NCBI RefSeq assembly: GCF_018263855.1
Contig: NZ_CP073318.1
Location: 9,362,001 to 9,426,000 of the forward strand
Length of the DNA stretch: 64,000 bases
Direction of reading: 5' to 3'
Source of the DNA: Kutzneria sp. CA-103260
GTDB lineage: Bacteria; Actinomycetota; Actinomycetes; Mycobacteriales; Pseudonocardiaceae
Shown: one piece after another, positions 24,652 through 31,726 of the stretch
Numbering within the stretch: position 1 is the stretch's first letter
How the letters are laid out: every line of letters begins with the position of its first letter
Translations under genes and position numbers: made by a program
Notes under the pieces: model-generated
Seen by the model: only the letters and a program-made list of their open reading frames with translations
Told to the model about the DNA's origin: nothing
Databases searched by the model: none

Positions 24652-24743
24652 TAGGTGTCCCTTCTGATCAGGTGATCGGTGGGGGTGTGAGAACCCCGGT
24701 CCGGCAGGCACTTCTTGGCCGGAGGACTGCCGGGCCGGGGCAC

Positions 24744-24911
24744 TCAGTCGTTGAGCTGGCGGGCGTCCATCTCGGTCGACCAGTCGTAGTCACGCGGGAT
24801 GCGGTTGGGGCTGTCGTCGATGGCCGCGTGCGTCTGGTAGCAGCCGGCGCAGACGCTCAGCGAGCCGTAGGCGTGGGTGGCGGTGTCTCCACACCTGCAC
24901 TTGCCGCTCAT
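24744..24911 (-). CDS. 55-residue zinc-ribbon-like AICE protein
   Basis: Short reading from ATG (MSGKCRCGDTATHAYGSLSV) with AGGAG upstream. CRC and CAGC pairs (CxC...CxxC) suggest a single zinc-binding knuckle. The start overlaps the stop of the upstream gene by 4 bp, which supports it as a real gene despite its size. Function is unknown. Confidence 0.65.
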   Translation of the reverse strand: MSGKCRCGDTATHAYGSLSVCAGCYQTHAAIDDSPNRIPRDYDWSTEMDARQLND

Positions 24912-25351
24912 GCTGCAACTCCTGAATCTGTTGTGGTGGAAGGGTTCTCGGCGGCTTCCACGCAGGGGAAGCACTTGCCGAACGTGGGTGGGATGACGTA
25001 GTCGCGGGCGCGGTGGCAGCCCGGGCACTCGCGGCGGGCGAGGTTGGCCAGGTTCAGCGCGTGCCAGCGGGCCGGAGTCATCGGCCGCACGGGCTTCGCC
25101 GCGGCGATCAGGTAGAGCTTGGCGAACCACTGCCGGCCGCCACGCTTGCTGTAGCCGTAGAGCATTGCGACCGGGTCAGCGCCGTCGGGTCGCAGGTCCA
25201 TCGCTCGCAGCTGCCGGAACGTGGCCAGCAGCGTCGGGGGTGCCCACCCGTACGGGAGCAGCGGTAAGCCGCCCTCGGTGCCGTGGGTGAACTCCGGATA
25301 CGGCGACCACGCCACCGGCATCTGCACGATGGGGTGGACCTTGCGGGCCAT
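24908..25351 (-). CDS. RRQRL-type zinc-binding AICE protein
   Basis: 147-residue product. It resembles the actinomycete plasmid/AICE family named for an RRQRL motif (here FRQLRAMDLRPDG), with GGRQWFAKLYLIAAAKPVRP, RWHALNLANLARRECPGCHR and FGKCFPCVEAAE; the two CxxC pairs form a probable zinc site. It likely binds nucleic acid, but the role is not established. ATG overlaps the upstream stop (TGATG). Confidence 0.78.
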   Translation of the reverse strand: MARKVHPIVQMPVAWSPYPEFTHGTEGGLPLLPYGWAPPTLLATFRQLRAMDLRPDGADPVAMLYGYSKRGGRQWFAKLYLIAAAKPVRPMTPARWHALNLANLARRECPGCHRARDYVIPPTFGKCFPCVEAAENPSTTTDSGVAA

Positions 25352-25815
25352 CACGCACCGACCAGCGCCGTGAGCAGCGCGGCGACCAGCAGCCACAGCC
25401 AGTGCCAGGCCTGGTCAAGGGTGTAGGCCCCGGTGCCGACGCCGGGGTTGTCGTCGTGGCCCGGGCGGGGTGCGCCGAAGTGGTAGTAGTCGCGCTTGCC
25501 GACCAGCACGGCCAGCACCAGCAGCGGCTTGCGCCGGTCGGCCCAGTAGTGCGTCACGGCGGACACGACCTGACCGAGCACGAACCCGAGTGGGGTGACC
25601 TCGGCCAGGTGCAGCGCGGCCAGCACGGCGACCACGCCGGCCGTGGCGGCAGTGTAGGTGGCCACGTGACGGACGCAGGACCACCGGCCAACCCAGCCCT
25701 CCATGCCCTTCGTGCAGGCCTGGTGATGGGTCTGGATCCAGTGGTCGGCCACGTTGTGGGTCACCAGCAGGGCGACCAGCACCACGGCGAAGGTGACAGC
25801 GGCGGTGATGTTCAT
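25351..25815 (-). CDS. AICE integral membrane protein
   Basis: 154-residue protein with four probable membrane helices (VTFAVVLVALLVTHNVADHW, TAATAGVVAVLAALHLAEVT, PLGFVLGQVVSAVTHYWADR, WHWLWLLVAALLTALVGA). Conserved-looking polar residues lie in or near the membrane (THNVADHWIQTHHQA, VTHYWADRRKP), reminiscent of DUF3307-type proteins, but I cannot assign it firmly. It is encoded between two overlapping AICE genes. Confidence 0.68.
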   Translation of the reverse strand: MNITAAVTFAVVLVALLVTHNVADHWIQTHHQACTKGMEGWVGRWSCVRHVATYTAATAGVVAVLAALHLAEVTPLGFVLGQVVSAVTHYWADRRKPLLVLAVLVGKRDYYHFGAPRPGHDDNPGVGTGAYTLDQAWHWLWLLVAALLTALVGA

Positions 25816-26126
25816 CAGGCGGCCGCCTCACCGGTCACGGCGGGCGGCTCGTGGTGGACGTTGAGCACGCGGACGGTGTTGTCCAGGGCGCGGTTGGCGA
25901 TGCGGCGGTCACGGCGGGCGCGGGCGGAGCCGTCCAGCAGTGCGGTGGTCTTCACCGGCTGCGGCTCGTGCAGCTGGGCGAACTCGGCGGACAGCTTCGG
26001 GTGGCTGATCAGGTGGTGGAACTCGGCGTCCAGGGTGGTCAGGGTGCCGGAGTCGTCGATGGCGGCGATGTCGGCGTCGGTCGGCTCGGCGATGTCGTCG
26101 ATGCCGGGGAAGTCGTTGGCGTGCAT
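25815..26126 (-). CDS. first gene of the AICE transfer operon, unknown function
   Basis: 103-residue soluble protein from ATG (MHANDFPGIDDIAEPTDADI) with AAGGAG nine bases upstream. The N-terminal half is acidic and helical (AAIDDSGTLTTLDAEFHHLI); the C-terminal part is basic (DGSARARRDRRIANRALDNT). It begins the leftward operon of nine genes running to traB, so its upstream region (26127-27019) should hold the operon promoter. Confidence 0.68.
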   Translation of the reverse strand: MHANDFPGIDDIAEPTDADIAAIDDSGTLTTLDAEFHHLISHPKLSAEFAQLHEPQPVKTTALLDGSARARRDRRIANRALDNTVRVLNVHHEPPAVTGEAAA

Positions 26127-27019
26127 GGGTTGGAGCTCCTTGCGTCGAAGGGGACAGGAACCGGGCGGTGCCGTTGGTTCCCGAACCTCCGCAGTCCCGG
26201 CCGGCGAGCCGGCGGGCGACCCGCGAGGGCGGGTGTGGTGCGGAGGAACGGCACCCAACGGGTGCGTCTGGTGTTGGAGTGCTCTCCGGCGGTAGTTGCC
26301 GCCGGTTCGGCTCACCGGAGAGCCAGCCGCAATCGCGGCTGGAGCGGCGGCCCGCCAGCCCCTACGTGCACGGTGGAGGCTGAACAGCCAGCCCCCGAGA
26401 TGGGGGCGGCTGCCCCCGAGGTGGGGGCGGCTGGCGGGACTGACGGGCAGGCCGCTTGAACGCTATGGAGGTCTCAAAGAACAGCTGCGATACGTCCACT
26501 TCGGACAGGCGCACGGGTTGGGGTGTCGCGACGGTTTCCCGTCGGGACCATGCACACGCAGCGAGTTGGGCAACCGCTTGTCAACGCACAGAAAGCTCTG
26601 TGCGGCAAGGCTTAAGCACCTTGTGGGACCGGCCCGAACGTGTCGGGATGTCCCTCCGGTTTAGACGGACCTAGCGAGTACAGCGGCGGGCCACTCGGTG
26701 TGGTCGCCGGCCGTGTTCGCCGTGCGGTCCGTCCCCGTTGTCAGCCCCTATGCCCAGTCGCTGAATCCAGGAACGTATGCAGTTCTCAAAGAACGGCCGG
26801 GGCGGTGGATCTCCTCCAGTGAGGTGATCCGGTTCACTCCGGTTCAACGTGAGTCAGAACGTACCAACGCGAGTCAACTTGAGTCAACAGTGGTTGTGAA
26901 ACTGGTCGCGTTTGCCCTGCAAAATGACCATGTAGGCAGGCTTGACCTGGCCTGATCTGCGACCCACCTGGTACGGTTTGGGTCAAGTTGACTCGCTACT
27001 GAAGGGAGCGCTGGCTCAG
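26127..27019. promoter_or_regulatory. AICE central regulatory region: hairpin array, tandem repeats, operator pair
   Basis: 893 bp with no supported gene between divergent operons. It holds a hairpin with CCTCCGCA/TGCGGAGG arms (26186-26246), a CTCTCCGG/CCGGAGAG hairpin enclosing GGCGG-TAGTT-GCCGCC (26281-26323), CCAGCCGC-AATC-GCGGCTGG (26323-26342), and two tandem 21-bp units GCCCCCGAGRTGGGGGCGGCT (26391-26432). Imperfect direct repeats of TCTCAAAGAACRGC lie near 26470 and 26785. The 13-mer CGAGTCAACTTGA (26870-26882) recurs inverted at 26983-26995, just before the GntR-kinase start. It probably combines promoters, operators and possibly a replication or transfer structure. Confidence 0.6.
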
Positions 27020-27859
27020 ATGGATTCGAACCTCGGGGACGTCCCAAGGTCCGCGAAGCCAACCGCGGCTGCCATCGCGCACCACGTCCGGACGGAGATT
27101 GAGGCTGGTCGGCTCGCTCACCGTCAGCCGCTACCAACGTCGAAGGAACTCGCGGCTGAGTGGGGTGTGTCGCCAGCGATGATCAGTCGCGCGATGGACA
27201 TACTCGCGGACGATGAGCTGATCATCAGCAAGCCACGGGCGGGCCGCATCGTCAACTTCCCGCCACGTGTCCATCTCAGCGTTCCCAGCAGGCCGAAGGT
27301 GTTGCTCGTTGGCGGCTACGCGGGAAGCGGAAAGACGGAGCTGGGCAGGATTCTGGCGAGGCTTACGCACTGGCCGATGCTCGACAAGGACACCACTACG
27401 CGTCCGGTGGTGGAGCAGGCGTTGGAGCTGCTTGGCAAGTCACCGCACGATCGGGAGTCGACGCTCTACCGGGAGTCCATCCGGCCCGCCGAGTATGAAG
27501 CGCTGATCGCCGGCATGATGGAGAACGTCGAATGCGGGACCTCTGCCATCGTCACCGCGCCGTTTGCGCTCGAACTTGCGGACCGCACCTGGTGTGACCG
27601 GACTGCCGCCAACCTTGCTCGCCTGGGTGCCGACCTGCACGTAATCTGGGTCCGCTGCGACGCCGAGTCCATGCGCCGGTATATCCGGCATCGCGGAGCA
27701 GCGCGCGACGCCTCCAAGCTCGCGAACTGGGACGATTACGTCAAGGGCCTCAACCTGGCGTTTGAGCCGGCGATCGAGCACACGATCATCAGCAACTCCG
27801 CAAACGCTCGACCGTTGCAGGAACAGGCTGAGCAGCTGCTGGCTACCGTGACGGCATGA
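27020..27859 (+). CDS. GntR-type winged HTH fused to a P-loop kinase
   Basis: 279-residue fusion. Residues ~12-75 form a GntR-type DNA-binding domain (AIAHHVRTEIEAGRLAHRQP, LPTSKELAAEWGVSPAMISR, DELIISKPRAGRIV). Residues ~95-279 form a P-loop kinase or zeta-toxin-like domain: VLLVGGYAGSGKTELGRILA (Walker A), PMLDKDTTTRPVVEQ, and VIWVRCDAESMRRYIRHRGA (nucleotide-kinase lid-like). It may sense or phosphorylate a small molecule while repressing its own operon. The stop overlaps the next gene's ATG by 4 bp. ATG at 27020 is preferred; the upstream reading would put the inverted 13-mer site inside the gene. Confidence 0.8.
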   Translation: MDSNLGDVPRSAKPTAAAIAHHVRTEIEAGRLAHRQPLPTSKELAAEWGVSPAMISRAMDILADDELIISKPRAGRIVNFPPRVHLSVPSRPKVLLVGGYAGSGKTELGRILARLTHWPMLDKDTTTRPVVEQALELLGKSPHDRESTLYRESIRPAEYEALIAGMMENVECGTSAIVTAPFALELADRTWCDRTAANLARLGADLHVIWVRCDAESMRRYIRHRGAARDASKLANWDDYVKGLNLAFEPAIEHTIISNSANARPLQEQAEQLLATVTA

Positions 27860-28800
27860 GCACCATGTTGCGCGTGCTGGTCAGCGGCGAGGCGGATGAC
27901 CAGGTCGGCGTCAGCCTGCTTAGCCAGGTGCCCGGCATCGAAGTCGTCCCATACGACCCGACCGCCGCAGGCCTGTCTGACCAGCAGCGCACCGCCGAAG
28001 TCTTCCTGCCGCCTTACCGTGGCAGCGAACGCCCGATCCCACTGGTCAAGCAGTTGCTGAACCTCCGGCTCGTGCAGCTGCTCAGCGCCGGGATCGACGA
28101 GTGGAGTCCGCATGTCCCGCCCGGCGTGATGCTGGCGAACGCCCGGGGCGCCCATGCCGCCCCGGTCAGCGAGTGGATCCTCTCGGCGATTTTGACTACC
28201 TATCGTCGCTGGCCTGCGCTGATTCGCTACCAGGACCAAGGCACCTGGGCTCACCGGCTTCCCGGTACAGACTTTGAGACGCTGAGCGGCAAACGAGTGC
28301 TCGTACTCGGTGCCGGCGCGATTGGATTGGCGGTTGCCCAGTTGCTTCCGCCGTTCGGTGCGACCGCCACCCTGGTTGGTCGGACCGCCCGCACCGGCGT
28401 GCACGGAGTCGACGACCTTCCCGACCTTGTCAGCGAGCACGACATCGTGGTCGTCATCTGCCCGCTCACCCCCGATACCGAGGGCCTGATCAACGCCAAG
28501 ATCCTGGCCGCAATGCCGGACGGCGCACTGCTGGTCAACGCCGGCCGGGGCCGCATCGTCGACACCAATGCCTTGGTTGCGGAGCTGAGCACTCAGCGCG
28601 TGCGCGCCGCGCTCGACGTCTCCGACCCTGAGCCCTTGCCGGCGGACCACCCGCTGTGGAGCTGCCCGGGCATCATCGTCAGCCCGCACTCTGCGCGAAC
28701 CGTCCCGGGGACTAACCGGCTCTGCTACGAAGTCGCTGCCAAGCAAGTCGCCATGCTCGCTCGCGGGGAAACGCCGTCGAACGTCGCCTTTTCGCGATGA
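27856..28800 (+). CDS. D-isomer-specific 2-hydroxyacid dehydrogenase
   Basis: 314-residue NAD(P)-dependent dehydrogenase. It has the Rossmann motif VLVLGAGAIGLAVAQLL (GxGxxG), the catalytic Arg in LLVNAGRGRIVDTNALV, the Glu region ALDVSDPEPLPADHPLW and the catalytic His in VSPHSARTVPG. Family members reduce 2-oxoacids or oxidise D-2-hydroxyacids (lactate, glycerate, phosphoglycerate, phosphite). It is translationally coupled to the upstream GntR-kinase, so the pair probably handles one metabolite. It is AICE cargo, not needed for transfer. Substrate is not predictable from sequence. Confidence 0.88.
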   Translation: MSTMLRVLVSGEADDQVGVSLLSQVPGIEVVPYDPTAAGLSDQQRTAEVFLPPYRGSERPIPLVKQLLNLRLVQLLSAGIDEWSPHVPPGVMLANARGAHAAPVSEWILSAILTTYRRWPALIRYQDQGTWAHRLPGTDFETLSGKRVLVLGAGAIGLAVAQLLPPFGATATLVGRTARTGVHGVDDLPDLVSEHDIVVVICPLTPDTEGLINAKILAAMPDGALLVNAGRGRIVDTNALVAELSTQRVRAALDVSDPEPLPADHPLWSCPGIIVSPHSARTVPGTNRLCYEVAAKQVAMLARGETPSNVAFSR

Positions 28801-28818
28801 TCACACCGTGACTGCTCG

Positions 28819-29028
28819 TCACGGTTCCAAAGGCGTGTTCGTGTGGATGGCGATCATGTCGAGAACGGACCGGTACATCTCGTCGCCGTCGCGGGACCGC
28901 ACGTCTAGCAAGTAGTCGTCCGCAGAGGGCACGTCGCCGACGGACAAGTACGCCATGGCGAAGTGAAAGTGCGTCAGCGCCCGCTGCTGCCGCGCTCGCT
29001 GCTCGGTCTGCACCTGGTCGTGGCTCAT
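28819..29028 (-). CDS. small AICE hypothetical protein
   Basis: 69-residue soluble helical protein (MSHDQVQTEQRARQQRALTH, AMAYLSVGDVPSADDYLLDV). No family is recognised. Its ATG overlaps the stop of the upstream small membrane-protein gene by 4 bp, and it converges with the dehydrogenase gene 18 bp away. Confidence 0.6.
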   Translation of the reverse strand: MSHDQVQTEQRARQQRALTHFHFAMAYLSVGDVPSADDYLLDVRSRDGDEMYRSVLDMIAIHTNTPLEP

Positions 29029-29267
29029 CGCGCGTCCCTGTGGTCGTGGTGGGGTGCCGCCGACCCGGAGGCGTCCGGGGAGCCGCACCCCGGGTCGGCG
29101 GCTGCTTTGGTGGGTGCCACGCGGTGCCGTTTCACCTTGCTGAGCTGGGCAGACACGACCTGTCGGCGTTCGCGCCGTCGGCGGCCGAACTCGACCAGCG
29201 CGCCAACAACCGCGATCAGGGCGGCCATGCCCATCACGACCAGTACGGCCCCAGCTCCGGCATCCAT
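29025..29267 (-). CDS. small AICE single-pass membrane protein
   Basis: 80-residue protein with one N-terminal membrane helix (GAVLVVMGMAALIAVVGALV) followed by a basic cytoplasmic tail (EFGRRRRERRQVV). ATG preceded by GGAG six bases upstream; a GTG four codons earlier is less well placed. Divergent from the GntR/UTRA gene; it shares the operator region at 29282-29315. Confidence 0.62.
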   Translation of the reverse strand: MDAGAGAVLVVMGMAALIAVVGALVEFGRRRRERRQVVSAQLSKVKRHRVAPTKAAADPGCGSPDASGSAAPHHDHRDAR

Positions 29268-29281
29268 GTCTGACTCCACTT

Positions 29282-29315
29282 GTCAGAACGTGTACTCGTC
29301 TTTACAAGTTCTGAC
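29282..29315. promoter_or_regulatory. inverted repeat operator between divergent genes
   Basis: GTCAGAAC (29282-29289) and GTTCTGAC (29308-29315), perfect 8-bp arms with an 18-bp spacer, lie between the small membrane-protein gene and the GntR/UTRA gene. It is a likely binding site of that regulator. Confidence 0.6.
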
Positions 29316-29422
29316 CAGCTTGGCACCATGCCCGAAACCGGTCAAGACGCGTCAACCCGCATGTCGCGGGTAGACGTAGGCTTGTGAGGACGTCCAGACA
29401 TGCTGACCAGGGAGGTGCCACC

Positions 29423-30187
29423 GTGGTCATCGACAAGCGGTCCGGTGTGCCCGCATACCGGCAGATCGCGGCCGACATCCGCGAGAGGATCAACAGCGGC
29501 GAGTACGCGCCCGGTGCTCAGCTACCCAGCGAGCAGGACCTCACCGCCACCTACGACGTCAGCCGCCCGACCATCCGCGACGCCGTTGGACTGCTGCGCG
29601 CCGAAGGTGTCGTGTACGCCCAGCATGGCCGGGGCGTGTTCGTGACTCCGCCGCGCACGGTGCAACGCTTGTCCCGGAGCCGGTTGTCCAAGGCCGCCCG
29701 GCAGGAGAACAAGGGTGCGTTCCTCGGCGACGCCGCAGCCGGCGGGTTCACGCCGTCCACGACGGTCAAGATTCGGTTCGAGTCGGCCGACGAACGCACC
29801 GCCGAACTACTGGGCATCGACCCCGGCACCGAGGTCACCGTCCGGGACCGCGTCATGCGCGCCGACGGATTGGCCGTCCAGCTCGCGGTGTCCCGGCTGC
29901 CGCGCCAGTTCACGCGCGGGACGCTGATCGAGGAGACCAACACCGGACCTGGCGGCGCGTACGCCCGTCTGGAAGACGCTGGCCACGAGTTCGCCCCGTT
30001 CGAGGAGATCGTTCGCGCCCGGATGCCCTCGCCCGAGGAAGCCAGCACGCTGCAACTGGCCGAAGGCGTGCCGGTCCTGCACGTGACCCGCATCGCCCGC
30101 AACACCGACGGCGTGGCGTTGGAGGTCAACGACATGATCCTCGCTGCTGACCGCTACGAGCTGGGCTACGAGATCCCTGCGCGCTAG
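29423..30187 (+). CDS. GntR/HutC family regulator (UTRA domain), KorSA-like
   Basis: 254-residue regulator. The winged HTH is complete (VPAYRQIAADIRERINSGEY, QLPSEQDLTATYDVSRPTIR, AEGVVYAQHGRGVFV), followed by a UTRA ligand-binding domain (VTVRDRVMRADGLAVQLAVS, VLHVTRIARNTDGVALEVND). Last gene before attR. By position and family it resembles KorSA-type repressors that keep AICE transfer genes silent. GTG start (VVIDKRSGV) has GGGAGG seven bases upstream, better than the ATG 13 codons earlier. The inverted repeat at 29282-29315 is its probable operator. Confidence 0.88.
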   Translation: MVIDKRSGVPAYRQIAADIRERINSGEYAPGAQLPSEQDLTATYDVSRPTIRDAVGLLRAEGVVYAQHGRGVFVTPPRTVQRLSRSRLSKAARQENKGAFLGDAAAGGFTPSTTVKIRFESADERTAELLGIDPGTEVTVRDRVMRADGLAVQLAVSRLPRQFTRGTLIEETNTGPGGAYARLEDAGHEFAPFEEIVRARMPSPEEASTLQLAEGVPVLHVTRIARNTDGVALEVNDMILAADRYELGYEIPAR

Positions 30188-30275
30188 CCGCCCGTACGCC
30201 CGTTGTGCCAAATGGCTGCCCAGGTTGGCCACTGAGAGAGGAAAACCGCAGCTCAGGGCGGGTCTGGATGGCGGT

Positions 30276-30329
30276 CTGTAAATCAGCCGCGAAAGCTTCG
30301 GAGGTTCAAATCCTTCACCTGGCACGTGC
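30276..30329 (+). repeat. attR, 54-bp direct repeat
   Basis: Exact copy of attL containing the 3' 49 bases of tRNA-Tyr from the anticodon loop onward. It is the displaced original end of the tRNA gene, not a complete tRNA. Confidence 0.95.
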
Positions 30330-30335
30330 GGGATG

Positions 30336-30375
30336 AGCGGGCTATGTCTGTTGTAAAGCACAGACATAGCCCGCT
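30336..30375. terminator. original tRNA-Tyr terminator, displaced beyond attR
   Basis: Perfect 16-bp stem (AGCGGGCTATGTCTGT and its complement) with an 8-nt loop, followed by CGTCGTTTTT. It lies 7 bp past attR, where the tRNA terminator would have been before integration. Confidence 0.85.
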
Positions 30376-30386
30376 CGTCGTTTTTC

Positions 30387-30439
30387 TGGGGCTCCCGCCC
30401 CAGACCCCGAGGCAGGAGGGCTCCGCCCCCTGCACCCCC
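30387..30439. repeat. GGGGCTCCGCCCC-type dispersed repeat, copy 1
   Basis: TGGGGCTCCCGCCCCAGACC, then a second hairpin GGGCTCCGCCCCC, ending in ACCCCC. A close copy lies at 36871-36922. Each forms two short GC hairpins. Confidence 0.75.
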
Positions 30440-31076
30440 GTTCCGGCTTTTAGGGTCGTGTGAGTTGACGGTGCGGGAGTGAGGGGAAGTCGGCCTCCGG
30501 CTTGGCTCTCGCCTTCGTGCGGGTGAGTGGGTGATGGGGTTCGGCTTCGGGCTTCGCCCTCGCTCTGATGGTGCCGTGAGGTGGGTGGGAGGACTCGGGT
30601 TGGGCCTCGCTCTCGCGCCAGAGGTGTGTTGAGGTGGGTTGTTAGCCGCTGGCTTCGCGGCGGTCTCTTTGTGTGCTGGGGCGGGTTGAGGGATCCGGCT
30701 TCGGGCTGTGCGCCCTGGCGTGGTGGATCAGGGCTCTGTTGTCAGCGATGGGGTAGTGGCAACGGCGCCGGCGACTGTGCCTGGTCCACTTCGGACTATG
30801 GATGAGCGAGGGTGCGGCTGGCACGGCTCGATGGGGCTGACCGTGCGGCACGGCGGCGGTTTTGGGTTAGCCCGCGCGGTGGTGGGTCAGCTTCCGCGGT
30901 CGCAGGCAAGCGGCTGCCATGCGTGGTTGGCGGCGTGGGAGCTGAGGGGTGGCGCGGTGTGTGGGGCGCGCCGGGGTGGGGGAAGGGTGGGCGTCAGATG
31001 GGGAGATGTGAGATGGCCGGCGCCTGGGGCTTCCCCTCCCAATGACGCCGGCCACGAGAGCAACCATAGCACGCGT
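30440..31076. other. non-coding stretch of degenerate CTTCGGGCTTCGCCCTCGC repeats
   Basis: No supported gene. 30440-30700 contains imperfect units such as TCCGGCTTGGCTCTCGCC, TTCGGCTTCGGGCTTCGCCC and GATCCGGCTTCGGGCTGTGC. The remainder is GC-rich with no codon bias in any frame and includes a TATGGT facing left next to the LexA-like site. Confidence 0.6.
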
Positions 31077-31092
31077 TCGAACATGAGTTCGA
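31077..31092. promoter_or_regulatory. LexA/SOS-box consensus site
   Basis: TCGAACATGAGTTCGA matches the actinobacterial LexA consensus TCGAAC-N4-GTTCGA exactly. On the minus strand a TATGGT follows about ten bases downstream, so the site would control leftward transcription into 30440-31060, where no gene is visible. Confidence 0.7.
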
Positions 31093-31098
31093 GTGTTG

Positions 31099-31554
31099 TC
31101 ATGGGTTTGTGATCTCCGGGCGAGGCTGTTCGGGGGTGTCGGGGTTGAGGCCGAGATGGCTCAGCCGGGCCTTGATCGCGGCGCGGCTGCGGGCGAAGTC
31201 CAGGGCGAGCTGGGGGATGGGCTTGCGGCCCTCCGTCCACAGGCGACGGAGCTCGTCGTCCTGCTCGGGACTCCAGGGCGTGCCGGCGTTGGCCGGGGCG
31301 GGACGTGACTTCGACGACATGCGGCCGCCGTCGCGAACGGTGGCCAGACCCCGCAGGGTGGCCTCGATGAGTTGCCCGGCGGCGATCAGATCGGTGACCG
31401 GCAGGATGAAGCTGCCCTCGGCGACAACGGCCCCGTTGGGCAGTTGGGCCTCGAGTTCGACGGTGACGGACACCTCGGTGTCCATCTGGACGTGGACGGC
31501 GTAACTGCGGTCGCCGATCTCTTCCTCGCCCCTGATTTGGACGCTTGTGCGCAT
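31099..31554 (-). CDS. hypothetical protein with C-terminal HTH
   Basis: 151-residue protein. Residues ~1-75 form a beta-rich region (VQMDTEVSVTVELEAQLPNG) of unknown fold. Residues ~95-145 look like a Myb/SANT- or GcrA-like helix-turn-helix (WSPEQDDELRRLWTEGRKPI, LALDFARSRAAIKARLSHLG), which may bind DNA. A Lys/Arg/Pro linker separates the two. No operon partner. The start is the ATG of MRTSVQIRGE. Confidence 0.7.
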   Translation of the reverse strand: MRTSVQIRGEEEIGDRSYAVHVQMDTEVSVTVELEAQLPNGAVVAEGSFILPVTDLIAAGQLIEATLRGLATVRDGGRMSSKSRPAPANAGTPWSPEQDDELRRLWTEGRKPIPQLALDFARSRAAIKARLSHLGLNPDTPEQPRPEITNP

Positions 31555-31726
31555 ACGTGACCTCCGGCCGCCACGCTAGGACGACCGGGCGCATGGTCGC
31601 TCCGAGCGCGTTTCTGGCGATCTTGATTAGCGGTGTTTGCGCAGGTGGGAGCGTGTCAAGTCGGGGTCGGAACGCGACGGCGGAAAGCCGCCAGCGGGTG
31701 CGGGGCGGGGACGTCAGGATCGGGTC

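Larger units (their letters stand above)
14424..30329. mobile_element. integrated actinomycete integrative and conjugative element (AICE)
   Basis: About 15.9 kb bounded by perfect 54-bp direct repeats (14424-14477 and 30276-30329), the left one inside tRNA-Tyr. Contents match an AICE: tyrosine integrase and xis next to the att site, DUF3631/DUF2742 genes as a likely replication module, a Nudix hydrolase, an FtsK/SpoIIIE-type TraB translocase, a run of small overlapping membrane/Spd-like genes, and GntR regulators. Cargo appears to be a repeat-rich protein (18744-19961) and the GntR-kinase/D-2-hydroxyacid dehydrogenase pair (27020-28800). All the core genes and both att sites look intact, so it may still be mobile. 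Confidence 0.93.

Noticed and set aside
26456..26674. Possible small plus-strand gene of 72 residues in the AICE regulatory region
   Set aside because: No ribosome-binding site, no codon bias and Thr/Ser/Arg-rich shadow-like composition.
30276..30324. Second tRNA-Tyr at attR
   Set aside because: Only the 3' part (anticodon loop to acceptor) is present; no 5' acceptor, D arm or 5' anticodon stem, so it is an att repeat.
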